Shown: positions 1 through 5,706 of the stretch, piece after piece
How positions within the stretch are numbered: the stretch's first letter is position 1
How the letters are laid out: the number at the start of each line of letters is the position of its first letter
Source: an uncultured Collinsella sp.
Lineage (GTDB): Bacteria; Actinomycetota; Coriobacteriia; Coriobacteriales; Coriobacteriaceae
Assembly: GCA_902494375.1 (NCBI GenBank)
Contig: CABUTL010000049.1
Span: 1 to 8,072, forward strand
Direction: 5' to 3'
DNA: 8,072 bases
Made by a program: the position numbers and the translations under genes
The notes under the pieces: model-generated
What the model saw: only the letters and a program-made list of their open reading frames with translations
Told to the model about the DNA's origin: nothing
Database searches by the model: none

Positions 1-706
1 GCGCTTCGTGGTTGACGGTATTAAAAGTGTAGTCTGCCAGGCGCGCGAGTGGGGATTTGCTGTCACTGCTGATGACGACTACGGTTGCGCCGCAGTTGCG
101 AGCCGCTTTTGCCATGCGATTCAATCGGCGCGATTTGCCGGAGTTTGAGATAAGCACGATGACGTCACCCGGGCGTAACGTGAGCGCAAAGCCGATTGAT
201 GTCTCGCTAATGGTGCTCGCCATGCAGCGCAGGCCCAGCTGCGAAAACTTAAACGTCGCATCGAGCGCGACCGCGTTCGTATTGCCCACAGCCGCAAACT
301 CAATAACCCCTGCATGCTTAAGGGCATGCACAACAGCCGCCAGCGTATCGTGGTCGATACCGTCGATGGTCGCATTAAGCTCGCTCACCTTGGCAGCCAG
401 GATGTTCTTGAGGCTCTGCTCCATATTGTCGAGCGAGACCTCGTCGGTCAGGCCCTCGTTGCGCTGGCTTTCCAAATCCCTCGCCAACGAAAACTGAAAG
501 CTGCGGAAGCTGCCAAACCCAAGCTTGCGGCAGAAGCGCGAAACGGTTGCCTCGGACGTGGCAGCGGCGCGCGAGAGCTGAGCCGCCGTGAGGCGTGGAG
601 CCTCGGACTGGTGCTCCAATATATAGTCGACAATGCGCTGCTCGGACTCGCTGTATCCCTGATGAGTGCTAATGAGGGAAAGTGCGCTCTTGCTACTATC
701 GGTCAT
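1..706 (-). CDS. RpiR/MurR-family transcriptional regulator, C-terminus cut by window edge
   Basis: This is an open frame of 235 codons on the minus strand that runs off the left edge. The ATG is at 706-704, and an AGGAG (717-713) lies 6 bases upstream, which supports this start. Residues about 10-80 form an N-terminal helix-turn-helix of the RpiR type (LTAAQLSRAAATSEATVSRF at 39-58, then CRKLGFGSFRSF). Residues about 125-235 form a SIS sugar-phosphate-binding fold, with AAVGNTNAVALD (138-149) and the phosphate-loop motif VLISNSGKS (184-192), followed by SPLARLADYTF. RpiR proteins are usually about 280-300 residues, so roughly 50 C-terminal residues lie outside the window. The family represses or activates sugar-catabolic genes in response to sugar phosphates. 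The gene is divergent from fruA and shares its upstream region, so control of the fructose genes by fructose-1-phosphate or a related ester is likely but inferred. Family assignment is firm; target and ligand are not shown. Confidence 0.93.
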   Translation of the reverse strand, partial: MTDSSKSALSLISTHQGYSESEQRIVDYILEHQSEAPRLTAAQLSRAAATSEATVSRFCRKLGFGSFRSFQFSLARDLESQRNEGLTDEVSLDNMEQSLKNILAAKVSELNATIDGIDHDTLAAVVHALKHAGVIEFAAVGNTNAVALDATFKFSQLGLRCMASTISETSIGFALTLRPGDVIVLISNSGKSRRLNRMAKAARNCGATVVVISSDSKSPLARLADYTFNTVNHEA

Positions 707-807
707 GGATGGCTCCTGGTTGGCATGAAAATCTAGCTTGATTTGCAATGCCATAGTATACGGGCATTTTCAATTACAAGATACACCTTGCCGTTTCAAG
801 TGTTGAT

Positions 808-851
808 GGTAAACTTTCATCTACCGTTTACGGTTATGAAAGAACCTTTCA
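808..851. promoter_or_regulatory. Candidate operator cluster upstream of fruA
   Basis: TGAAAG-AAC-CTTTCA at 837-851 is a perfect inverted repeat with 6-base arms. The same left arm also pairs with an upstream copy: CTTTCAT (814-820) with ATGAAAG (836-842), 15 bases apart. GGTAAAC (808-814) and GTTTAC (826-831) form another overlapping inverted pair, and CCGT-TT-ACGG (824-833) is palindromic. A further CTTTCA lies at 900-905. The cluster overlaps or directly follows the likely fruA -10 box at 810-815, a repressing position. GAAA/TTTC-type palindromes suit dimeric RpiR proteins, so the divergent regulator is the natural candidate, but no binding is demonstrated. Confidence 0.5.
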
Positions 852-916
852 CCGGAGAATTGCACCTTGTCTCTTCTCACGCGGACGGTAGGTTGGTATC
901 TTTCAGTTGTGGAAAA

Positions 917-957
917 ACGCGCATCGAAGCGCGTGTAGGGGAGCGCCCGCGGGCGCT
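917..957 (+). promoter_or_regulatory. Two tandem GC-rich hairpins in the fruA leader
   Basis: ACGCGC-ATCGAA-GCGCGT (917-934) is a perfect inverted repeat. It is followed at 942-957 by the 16-base perfect palindrome AGCGCCCGCGGGCGCT. The second ends 9 bases before the fruA ribosome binding site (AAGGAGG, 967-973). No U-run follows, so neither is an intrinsic terminator. They could stabilise the 5' end, modulate translation or bind a protein. The arms share GCGC cores, so alternative pairings between the two are possible. Confidence 0.5.
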
Positions 958-978
958 GTACTATAGAAGGAGGGACAC

Positions 979-2982
979 ATGGCTAAGTTTGACATCATCG
1001 CCGCGACCGGTTGCCCGACCGGCATTGCGCACACCTTCATGGCGAAGGAGGCGCTGGAGAAGGCAGCTGCCGAGCGCGGTCTGACCATTAAGGTCGAGAC
1101 TCATGGCCAGGTCGGTGTCGAGAACGAGCTCACCAAGAGTGAGATCGCTGGTGCCAAGGCCGTCGTCGTCGCAGCCGACAAGGATGTACAGGCTGAGCGT
1201 TTCGCCGGCAAGCCCATGGTTTCCGTTGGTGTTTCCAAGGCCCTGTCCGTTGAGGCCGCCGGTAAGCTGATTGACCGCGCGCTCGCCGCCAAGGGTGACG
1301 ACACGGTTGCAGCTGCTGCCGATATCGAGGATGAGGTCGAGGAGAAGGAGTCCATCGGTCACATCATCTACAAGCACCTCATGAACGGCGTCAGCCACAT
1401 GCTGGTCTTCGTCGTTGCCGGTGGTGTTCTGACCGCCGTTTCGTTCCTGTGGGGCATTACGTCCTTCGATTCGACGGCGTCTGACTACAACAGCTTTGCT
1501 GCGATGCTCAAGATCATCGGCGGCATCGCCATGAACCTTATGGTTCCGGTGCTTTCCGCCTACATCGCCGAATCCATCGGCAAGCGCCCGGCGCTCGTCC
1601 CCGGCTTTGTTGCCGGTATGATCGCCATCCAGGGCCTGCCTGTTAACGCCGAGACCGGCATGATTGACGCCGGTGGCGCCGGCGTGGGCTTCGGCTTCCT
1701 GGGCGGCATCGTTGGCGGCTTCCTCGCCGGCTATGTCATCCTGCTACTCGAGAAGGTCTTTGCCGGCCTGCCCAAGAACCTGGACGGCCTCAAGGCTATC
1801 TTCCTGTACCCGCTGTTCTCGACGGCTATTGTCGGCCTGGTCATGCTTGGCATTTCCGGCCCCATGGCTGCCATCAACACCGCCATGATGGACTTCCTCA
1901 AGGGCCTGTCCGCCTCTGGCGCCGTTGTCCTGGGTCTTGCCATTGGCTGCATGTGCGCCTTTGACATGGGCGGCCCGGTCAACAAGGCTGCTTACGTCAC
2001 CGGTACCGCTATGCTCACCGAGGCTCTGGCTGCTGGTGTTGGCACCGATACCTACAACTTCGGCACCAACTTCATGGCTGCCGTCTCCGCCGCCTGCATC
2101 GTTCCGCCGCTGATCACCACCTTTGCCGTCGTTGTCGGCAAGAAGTACTTCAGCCAGGAGGATCACGACGCCGGTGTCGTCAACCTCATCCTTGGTTGCA
2201 CCCACATCACCGAGGGCGCCATTCCGTTCATGACCAAGAACATCTGGCCTGTCATGCCCATCATGATGCTCGGCTCCTCTATCGCTTCGATCCTGACCAT
2301 TATGTTCAACGTTCACGATCCGGCGCCTCACGGTGGCTTCCTGGTCCTGCCCGTTGTCGAGAACGGTCCGCTTTGGGTCCTCGCGATCCTCATCGGCGCT
2401 GTGGTCGGTGGCATCCTGTTCGTGGCCTTCAAGAAGTACGACTTCGAGAAGAACCAGAAGGCCGCTCCTGCAGCCAAGCCGGTTGAGGCTGCCAAGGCCG
2501 CTGCCGTCGAGGCCCCCAAGGCCGAGGCTGTCGACTTCGTGAAGGTCGAGAATGTTTTTGTCGCCGAGGACTTCGCTTCTCGTGACGAGGCTCTGAGCTT
2601 CGTTTCCAACCAGGCCGTCAAGGCCGGTATCGCCAGCGACGCCGACGCCGTGATGAACGCCTTCCTGGCCCGCGAGGCCGAGGGCACCACGGGCATGATG
2701 GAGGGCTTCGCCATCCCGCATGCCAAGTCCGACGCCATTACCGAGGCTGCCGTCATCGTCGTTAAGGACGAGTCCGGCGTGACCGGTTGGGACACCATGG
2801 ACGGCGCTCCCGTCAACGTGGCTATCGCCCTGCTCATCCCCGGTGCCCAGGCCGGCACTACGCACCTCAAGATCCTGTCCAAGGTCGCCGAGGCGCTCAT
2901 GGACGAGGACTTCCGTGCCACCGTCAAGGGTTCCACCGACGCCGCCGAGATCGCCAAGACGATCAACGCCCGCCTGGTCTAA
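979..2982 (+). CDS. fruA: Fructose PTS permease, fused EIIB-EIIC-EIIA
   Basis: This 667-residue membrane permease imports and phosphorylates fructose (expected product fructose-1-phosphate). AAGGAGG (967-973) sits 5 bases before the ATG. Residues 1 to about 100 are the fructose-type IIB domain with the P-loop ATGCPTGIAHTF, in which Cys12 is the phosphorylated residue. An acidic linker follows (about 108-124). Residues about 125-490 are the polytopic IIC domain, which has several glycine-rich hydrophobic segments, DMGGPVNKAAY (329-339) and the signature ITEGAIPF (410-417). An Ala/Pro/Lys/Glu-rich flexible linker (495-517) joins the C-terminal IIA domain (about 518-667), where GFAIPHAK contains the phospho-acceptor His581. 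All active residues are present. The order IIB-IIC-IIA differs from the Bacillus subtilis FruA order (IIA-IIB-IIC) and from E. coli, where IIA is in FruB. Mannose-type or other fructose-family substrates cannot be fully excluded, but the neighbouring 1-phosphofructokinase-like genes favour fructose. Confidence 0.95.
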   Translation: MAKFDIIAATGCPTGIAHTFMAKEALEKAAAERGLTIKVETHGQVGVENELTKSEIAGAKAVVVAADKDVQAERFAGKPMVSVGVSKALSVEAAGKLIDRALAAKGDDTVAAAADIEDEVEEKESIGHIIYKHLMNGVSHMLVFVVAGGVLTAVSFLWGITSFDSTASDYNSFAAMLKIIGGIAMNLMVPVLSAYIAESIGKRPALVPGFVAGMIAIQGLPVNAETGMIDAGGAGVGFGFLGGIVGGFLAGYVILLLEKVFAGLPKNLDGLKAIFLYPLFSTAIVGLVMLGISGPMAAINTAMMDFLKGLSASGAVVLGLAIGCMCAFDMGGPVNKAAYVTGTAMLTEALAAGVGTDTYNFGTNFMAAVSAACIVPPLITTFAVVVGKKYFSQEDHDAGVVNLILGCTHITEGAIPFMTKNIWPVMPIMMLGSSIASILTIMFNVHDPAPHGGFLVLPVVENGPLWVLAILIGAVVGGILFVAFKKYDFEKNQKAAPAAKPVEAAKAAAVEAPKAEAVDFVKVENVFVAEDFASRDEALSFVSNQAVKAGIASDADAVMNAFLAREAEGTTGMMEGFAIPHAKSDAITEAAVIVVKDESGVTGWDTMDGAPVNVAIALLIPGAQAGTTHLKILSKVAEALMDEDFRATVKGSTDAAEIAKTINARLV

Positions 2983-3017
2983 TTCCACGGTACGCGAATA
3001 ACATCGCCCCCTGTAAT

Positions 3018-3054
3018 AAAGGCGAGGACTCCACCCGGAGCCCCCGCCTTTTTT
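3018..3054 (+). terminator. Intrinsic terminator after fruA
   Basis: AAGGCG (3019-3024) pairs with CGCCTT (3045-3050). Inner AGG/CCC and CTCC/GGAG pairs close on an ACCC loop, and a run of six T (3049-3054) follows. It lies 36 bases past the fruA stop and implies that fruA is transcribed separately from ptsH. Confidence 0.88.
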
Positions 3055-3055
3055 C

Positions 3056-3148
3056 ATTCCCTTCTGTAAGTTGCGGTGAAATAGGGACTGTTTAAACGAT
3101 TCAACCCCAAATTCAGCCCCTATTTCACCGCAACTTATAAAAGGGCAT
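3056..3148. repeat. Long near-perfect palindrome (hairpin element)
   Basis: The core arms at 3067-3086 and 3118-3137 are 20 bases each and perfectly complementary. Pairing continues inward (CTG 3088-3090 with CAG 3114-3116, after one mismatch) and outward (CCCTT 3059-3063 with AAGGG 3141-3145, across a U-A pair, a G-U pair and one mismatch). Each arm is thus 32 bases with two mismatches, and the loop (3091-3113) is A/T-rich. No U-run follows and a terminator already sits just upstream. It looks like a small non-coding mobile or dispersed palindrome (MITE- or REP-like), but only one copy is in the window, so this is inferred. Confidence 0.8.
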
Positions 3149-3221
3149 AGAGGGGGCTACCTATCGAGTCCTTGTCGCGAACAGATCATCAGCCAGAATT
3201 CCTTTCAGCCGACATTACTTT

Positions 3222-3415
3222 GGACCGACTGGGTTTCCGCAGCTTGCTCGCCCACAGGGGCCCGCGCGCGGCCTGTGAGATTTATCGCGAGTTCCGCACG
3301 AGCCGAAGAGCACTTAATGTGCTCTTCGTGCGAGCAGGACTGTAGAGCAGGAAATCTCACAGGCCGCGCACGGGCCCCTGTGGGCGAGCAAGCGGACGAC
3401 AAACACATCTGTCCA
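3222..3415. repeat. Second long palindrome, about 190 bases, nested hairpins
   Basis: Arms at 3242-3283 and 3352-3393 are 42 bases each with a single mismatch (3265/3370). At the centre, CGAAGAGCAC (3304-3313) and GTGCTCTTCG (3319-3328) form a 10-base-pair hairpin with a TTAAT loop. The segments between (3284-3303, 3329-3351) are only partly complementary. Outside the main arms, TTGGAC (3222-3227) and GTCCAA (3410-3415) form a further inverted pair, with ATTA/TAAT just beyond. The whole element is GC-rich and sequence-unrelated to the palindrome at 3056-3148. No protein is supported. A MITE-like insertion, a structured RNA or a protein-binding cruciform are all possible. Confidence 0.8.
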
Positions 3416-3457
3416 ATAATTCGTCTGAAACACAATGAAAAACCGTTTGATGTGAGT

Positions 3458-3466
3458 TAATATAAA
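3458..3466 (+). promoter_or_regulatory. Likely -10 region of the ptsH promoter
   Basis: TAATATAAA lies in the only A/T-rich stretch before ptsH (3431-3466). TAATAT (3458-3463) or TATAAA (3461-3466) could be the -10 box. No good -35 is visible; ATGAAA at 3435-3440 is the best match at 17 bases from the first option. Transcription from here would give a leader of about 60 bases containing the hairpins described next. Confidence 0.4.
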
Positions 3467-3480
3467 CAACGTCGTGAATC

Positions 3481-3528
3481 TGACTCCTGCCACATGCATG
3501 ACAGGGGTTAAACACAAAAAAGGAGTCA
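3481..3528 (+). promoter_or_regulatory. Candidate RNA switch over the ptsH ribosome binding site
   Basis: TGACTCCT (3481-3488) is perfectly complementary to AGGAGTCA (3521-3528), which contains the ptsH ribosome binding site (AGGAG 3521-3525, 6 bases from the ATG). This 8-base-pair helix would hide the site. The same upstream strand can instead pair locally: CTCCTG (3484-3489) with CAGGGG (3502-3507), with one G-U pair and a 12-base loop containing ATGCAT. That would free the ribosome binding site. The two helices exclude each other, the layout expected of a translational switch. No known riboswitch class is recognised. Confidence 0.5.
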
Positions 3529-3531
3529 ACT

Positions 3532-3795
3532 ATGGTTTCTGAGAAGGCTACCCTCGTTAATCCTCAGGGTCTGCACATGCGTCCGGCTGGTCTGTTCGCC
3601 TCCACCATGGGCAAGTATGCCTGTGACGTGACGGTCGTTACCCCCGAGAAGGAGGTCAACGGCAAGTCCCCGATGGCCCTCATGGCTGCTGGTATCCCCT
3701 GCGGCACCGAGGTCGAGGTCAAGTGCGACGGCGCTGACGAGGCCGAGGCTCTGGCTGCTGCCATCGAGCTCATCAAGAGCGGTCTTGGCGAGTAG
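3532..3795 (+). CDS. ptsH: HPr, phosphocarrier protein of the PTS
   Basis: This is an 87-residue cytoplasmic phosphocarrier of normal HPr length. It accepts phosphate from enzyme I on His15 and passes it to the IIA domains. The active site is NPQGLHMRPAG, with His15 and the adjacent Arg17; Met16 replaces the commoner Ala. A serine at position 46 lies in NGKSPMALM, matching the regulatory Ser46 that HPr kinase phosphorylates in Firmicutes. Whether this organism has such a kinase cannot be seen here. The ATG is preceded by AGGAG 6 bases upstream, within a possible hairpin. It is the first gene of a likely ptsH-ptsI-kinase unit and 127 bases upstream of ptsI. Confidence 0.97.
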   Translation: MVSEKATLVNPQGLHMRPAGLFASTMGKYACDVTVVTPEKEVNGKSPMALMAAGIPCGTEVEVKCDGADEAEALAAAIELIKSGLGE

Positions 3796-3837
3796 AACTC
3801 AAACGGGTCGCATGTTGAACAACTAAGTTCATATTTG

Positions 3838-3878
3838 GGGGCGCAGTGACCTGTTGTAAGGTAGCTGCGCTCTTTTGT
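3838..3878 (+). terminator. Terminator-like hairpin between ptsH and ptsI
   Basis: GCGCAG (3841-3846) pairs with CTGCGC (3865-3870). After a 2x2 mismatch, ACCT (3849-3852) pairs with AGGT (3859-3862) around a GTTGTA loop. Outer G-U and G-C pairs can extend the base. The tail is TCTTTTGT. It resembles a weak intrinsic terminator and could reduce read-through so that HPr is made in excess of enzyme I. It could equally act as an RNA-stabilising or processing hairpin. No clear internal promoter for ptsI is visible after it. Confidence 0.55.
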
Positions 3879-3922
3879 CATGGATATGGCAAAACGCTTT
3901 ATCACATGACACGGAGAGAGGA

Positions 3923-5632
3923 ATGGGAATGTATCAGGGAGTCAACGCTTCCGAGGGCATCGGTATCGGCACCGTCATGGTTGCCGTCGATCCCGACTTG
4001 ACGTTTGAGCCGCACGAGGTTGCTGATTCGGCAGCAGAGAAGGAGCGCTATCAGTCCGCTCTTTCGGTCTTCTGCGAGAAGACCCAGGCTCAGGCCGACC
4101 ACATGAAGGAGACGGTGGGCGAGGCCGAGGCCGAGATCATGAGCGGACACATTGTCTTGGCTCAGGACCCGGGCATGACCGACGCCATCAACGCCGCCAT
4201 TGACGGCGGTACCTGCGCCGAGCAGGCGCTCATGGACACCTCGACCATGTTCGAGAACATGTTCCTGTCTATGGACGACGAGATGTTCCGTCTGCGCGCG
4301 GCCGACATCGCCGACATCCGCACCGGTATTCTGGCCGAGCTGCTGGGCAAGGAGGTCGTCGACCTCTCCGTCCTGCCCGAGAACACTGTCGTTGTCGTGC
4401 ACGACCTCACGCCGTCCATGACCGCCACGATCGATAAGGCCCACGTTGCCGGTATCGTCACCGAGACCGGTGGCCGCACGTCGCATTCCGCGATTATTGC
4501 GCGCGCCCTTGAGATCCCGGCTGTCCTTTCGGTTTCCAACAGCTGCACCGCGCTGCGCAACGGTATGACCGTTGTCGTCGACGGTGGCAAGGGTATCGTT
4601 GAGGCCGATCCCGACGAGGAGACGCTCGCTGCCTACACCGCCAAGGCCGAGGCCTTCGCTGCCGAGAAGGCAGCCCTCGAGGCCTTCCGTGGCAAGCCGT
4701 CCGTGACTGCCGATGGCATCAAGAAGATCATCGCCTGCAACATCGGTAACCCCGATGACGTGCCCAACGCGCTCGATCACGACGCCGAGGCCATCGGTCT
4801 GTTCCGCTCCGAGTTCCTGTTCATGGACTCTGCTGAGCTTCCTTCCGAGGAGGAGCAGTTCAACGCCTACCGTAAGGTCGCCAGCGCGCTCAAGGGTGCT
4901 CCGGTCATCATCCGCACGCTCGATGTGGGCGGCGACAAGGAGATTCCGTATCTGCACATGGTCAAGGAAGATAACCCCTTCATGGGCTTCCGCGCCGTGC
5001 GTTACTGCCTGGCCAATCCCGACCAGTACAAGGTCCAGCTCCGCGCTCTGCTGCGCGCTAGCGCCTTCGGTGACGTCAAGATCATGATCCCGCTCGTCAC
5101 CTGCGTCGAGGAGGTCTTGGCTGTCAAGGAGCTCGTCGAGCAGTGCAAGGCCGAGCTGACCGAAGAGGGTCGAAAGTTCAACGAGAACATCGAGGTCGGC
5201 ATTATGGTCGAGACGCCCGCCGCTTCGCTGCTCGCAGACCGTCTTGCCGAGGTCGCCGACTTCTTCTCCATCGGCACCAACGACCTGATCGGCTACACCA
5301 TGTGCGCCGACCGTGGCAACGACACCATCTCCAACCTGTACCAGGTGTACTATCCCGCCGTGCTCCGCTCGCTCAAGAACATCATCGAGAGCGGCGTGAA
5401 GGCCGGCATCATGGTCGGTATGTGCGGCGAGGCCGCTGCCGATCCGCTGCTCGAGCCGCTGCTGATCAGCTGGGGCCTGGAGGAGTTCTCGATGAGCGCT
5501 CCGTCGATCCTGCGCGCCCGCAAGACCATCAGCCAGTGGACCAAGGCCGAGTGCGACGAGCTCGCCGAGAAGGCGCTCGCCTGCAACACCGCCGCCGAGG
5601 TCAAGGCACTGCTCGAGTCCGCAGCTCGCTAA
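3923..5632 (+). CDS. ptsI: Enzyme I, phosphoenolpyruvate-protein phosphotransferase
   Basis: This cytoplasmic enzyme starts the PTS by taking phosphate from phosphoenolpyruvate onto a histidine and donating it to HPr. It is 569 residues from the ATG at 3923, close to the 570-575 usual for the family. The N-terminal HPr-binding part is followed by the phospho-histidine domain with GGRTSHSAIIAR (His188). The C-terminal PEP-binding barrel shows LFRSEFLFMD (Arg295), RTLDVGGDKEIPY, FSIGTNDL (Asn453) and GMCGEAAAD (Cys501), then LEEFSMSAPSILRAR. After GTNDL this protein has IGYTM, where E. coli has TQYTM. GGAG (3913-3916) supports ATG 3923, but a second ATG at 3929 is equally plausible (567 residues). 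An in-frame ATG at 3875 would add unmatched residues and is less likely. It lies between ptsH and a fructose-1-phosphate kinase-like gene. Confidence 0.97.
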   Translation: MGMYQGVNASEGIGIGTVMVAVDPDLTFEPHEVADSAAEKERYQSALSVFCEKTQAQADHMKETVGEAEAEIMSGHIVLAQDPGMTDAINAAIDGGTCAEQALMDTSTMFENMFLSMDDEMFRLRAADIADIRTGILAELLGKEVVDLSVLPENTVVVVHDLTPSMTATIDKAHVAGIVTETGGRTSHSAIIARALEIPAVLSVSNSCTALRNGMTVVVDGGKGIVEADPDEETLAAYTAKAEAFAAEKAALEAFRGKPSVTADGIKKIIACNIGNPDDVPNALDHDAEAIGLFRSEFLFMDSAELPSEEEQFNAYRKVASALKGAPVIIRTLDVGGDKEIPYLHMVKEDNPFMGFRAVRYCLANPDQYKVQLRALLRASAFGDVKIMIPLVTCVEEVLAVKELVEQCKAELTEEGRKFNENIEVGIMVETPAASLLADRLAEVADFFSIGTNDLIGYTMCADRGNDTISNLYQVYYPAVLRSLKNIIESGVKAGIMVGMCGEAAADPLLEPLLISWGLEEFSMSAPSILRARKTISQWTKAECDELAEKALACNTAAEVKALLESAAR

Positions 5633-5649
5633 TTTGGTATCAGAGGTAA

Positions 5650-5679
5650 CCGCGTGGTCGGAATGGGCCGGCCACGCGG
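5650..5679 (+). other. Stable hairpin between ptsI and the first kinase gene
   Basis: Twelve bases at 5650-5661 pair with 5668-5679 (one T-G pair) around an AATGGG loop. No T-run follows, so it does not look like an intrinsic terminator. Such hairpins in operons often mark RNA processing or protect an upstream message. It ends 13 bases before the AGGGGG (5693-5698) ribosome binding site of the next gene, so an influence on that gene's translation is also possible. Confidence 0.55.
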
Positions 5680-5706
5680 CCCTCACATATACAGGGGGTA
5701 CTGTAA

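Larger units (their letters stand above)
707..978. promoter_or_regulatory. Divergent control region between the RpiR regulator and fruA
   Basis: This 272-base gene-free interval separates two divergent starts. For the regulator (minus strand), a TATACT lies at 760-755, with no convincing -35. For fruA (plus strand), TTGCCG (788-793) and TAAACT (810-815) with a 16-base spacer make a plausible promoter. That would give a leader of about 155 bases. The region also holds several CTTTCA/TGAAAG half-sites and two GC-rich hairpins, listed separately. TGAAAAT (726-732) and ATTTTCA (766-772) form a further inverted pair around the regulator's likely promoter. Promoter calls are by eye and tentative. 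Confidence 0.55.

Noticed and set aside
57..736. Plus-strand frames at 57-497 and 314-736
   Set aside because: They lie opposite the RpiR regulator, whose minus-strand frame has clear helix-turn-helix and SIS motifs and a good ribosome binding site.
962..967. TATAGA-like -10 box just before the fruA ribosome binding site
   Set aside because: Transcription from it would start in or after the ribosome binding site, which is incompatible with the strong AAGGAGG at 967-973.
1744..3057. 437-codon open frame on the minus strand opposite fruA
   Set aside because: Low-complexity antisense of fruA, crossing its terminator, with no motif and no ribosome binding site logic.
3056..3415. CRISPR array or insertion sequence in the gene-free stretch
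   Set aside because: There are no regularly spaced direct repeats and no transposase frame. The repeats present are inverted, each occurring once in the window.
3205..3529. Short frames of 61-76 codons on both strands in the 3222-3415 palindrome
   Set aside because: Both strands give similar peptides only because the DNA is palindromic. There is no ribosome binding site and no recognisable product.
3875..3922. In-frame ATG at 3875 as the ptsI start
   Set aside because: The extra 16 residues do not match the family N-terminus, the ATG follows directly on a terminator-like hairpin, and GGAG at 3913-3916 serves the ATG at 3923.
3902..5686. 594-codon open frame on the minus strand opposite ptsI
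   Set aside because: It lies entirely opposite a well-supported gene. The strong third-position G/C bias of ptsI keeps the antisense frame open, and the translation has no recognisable domain.
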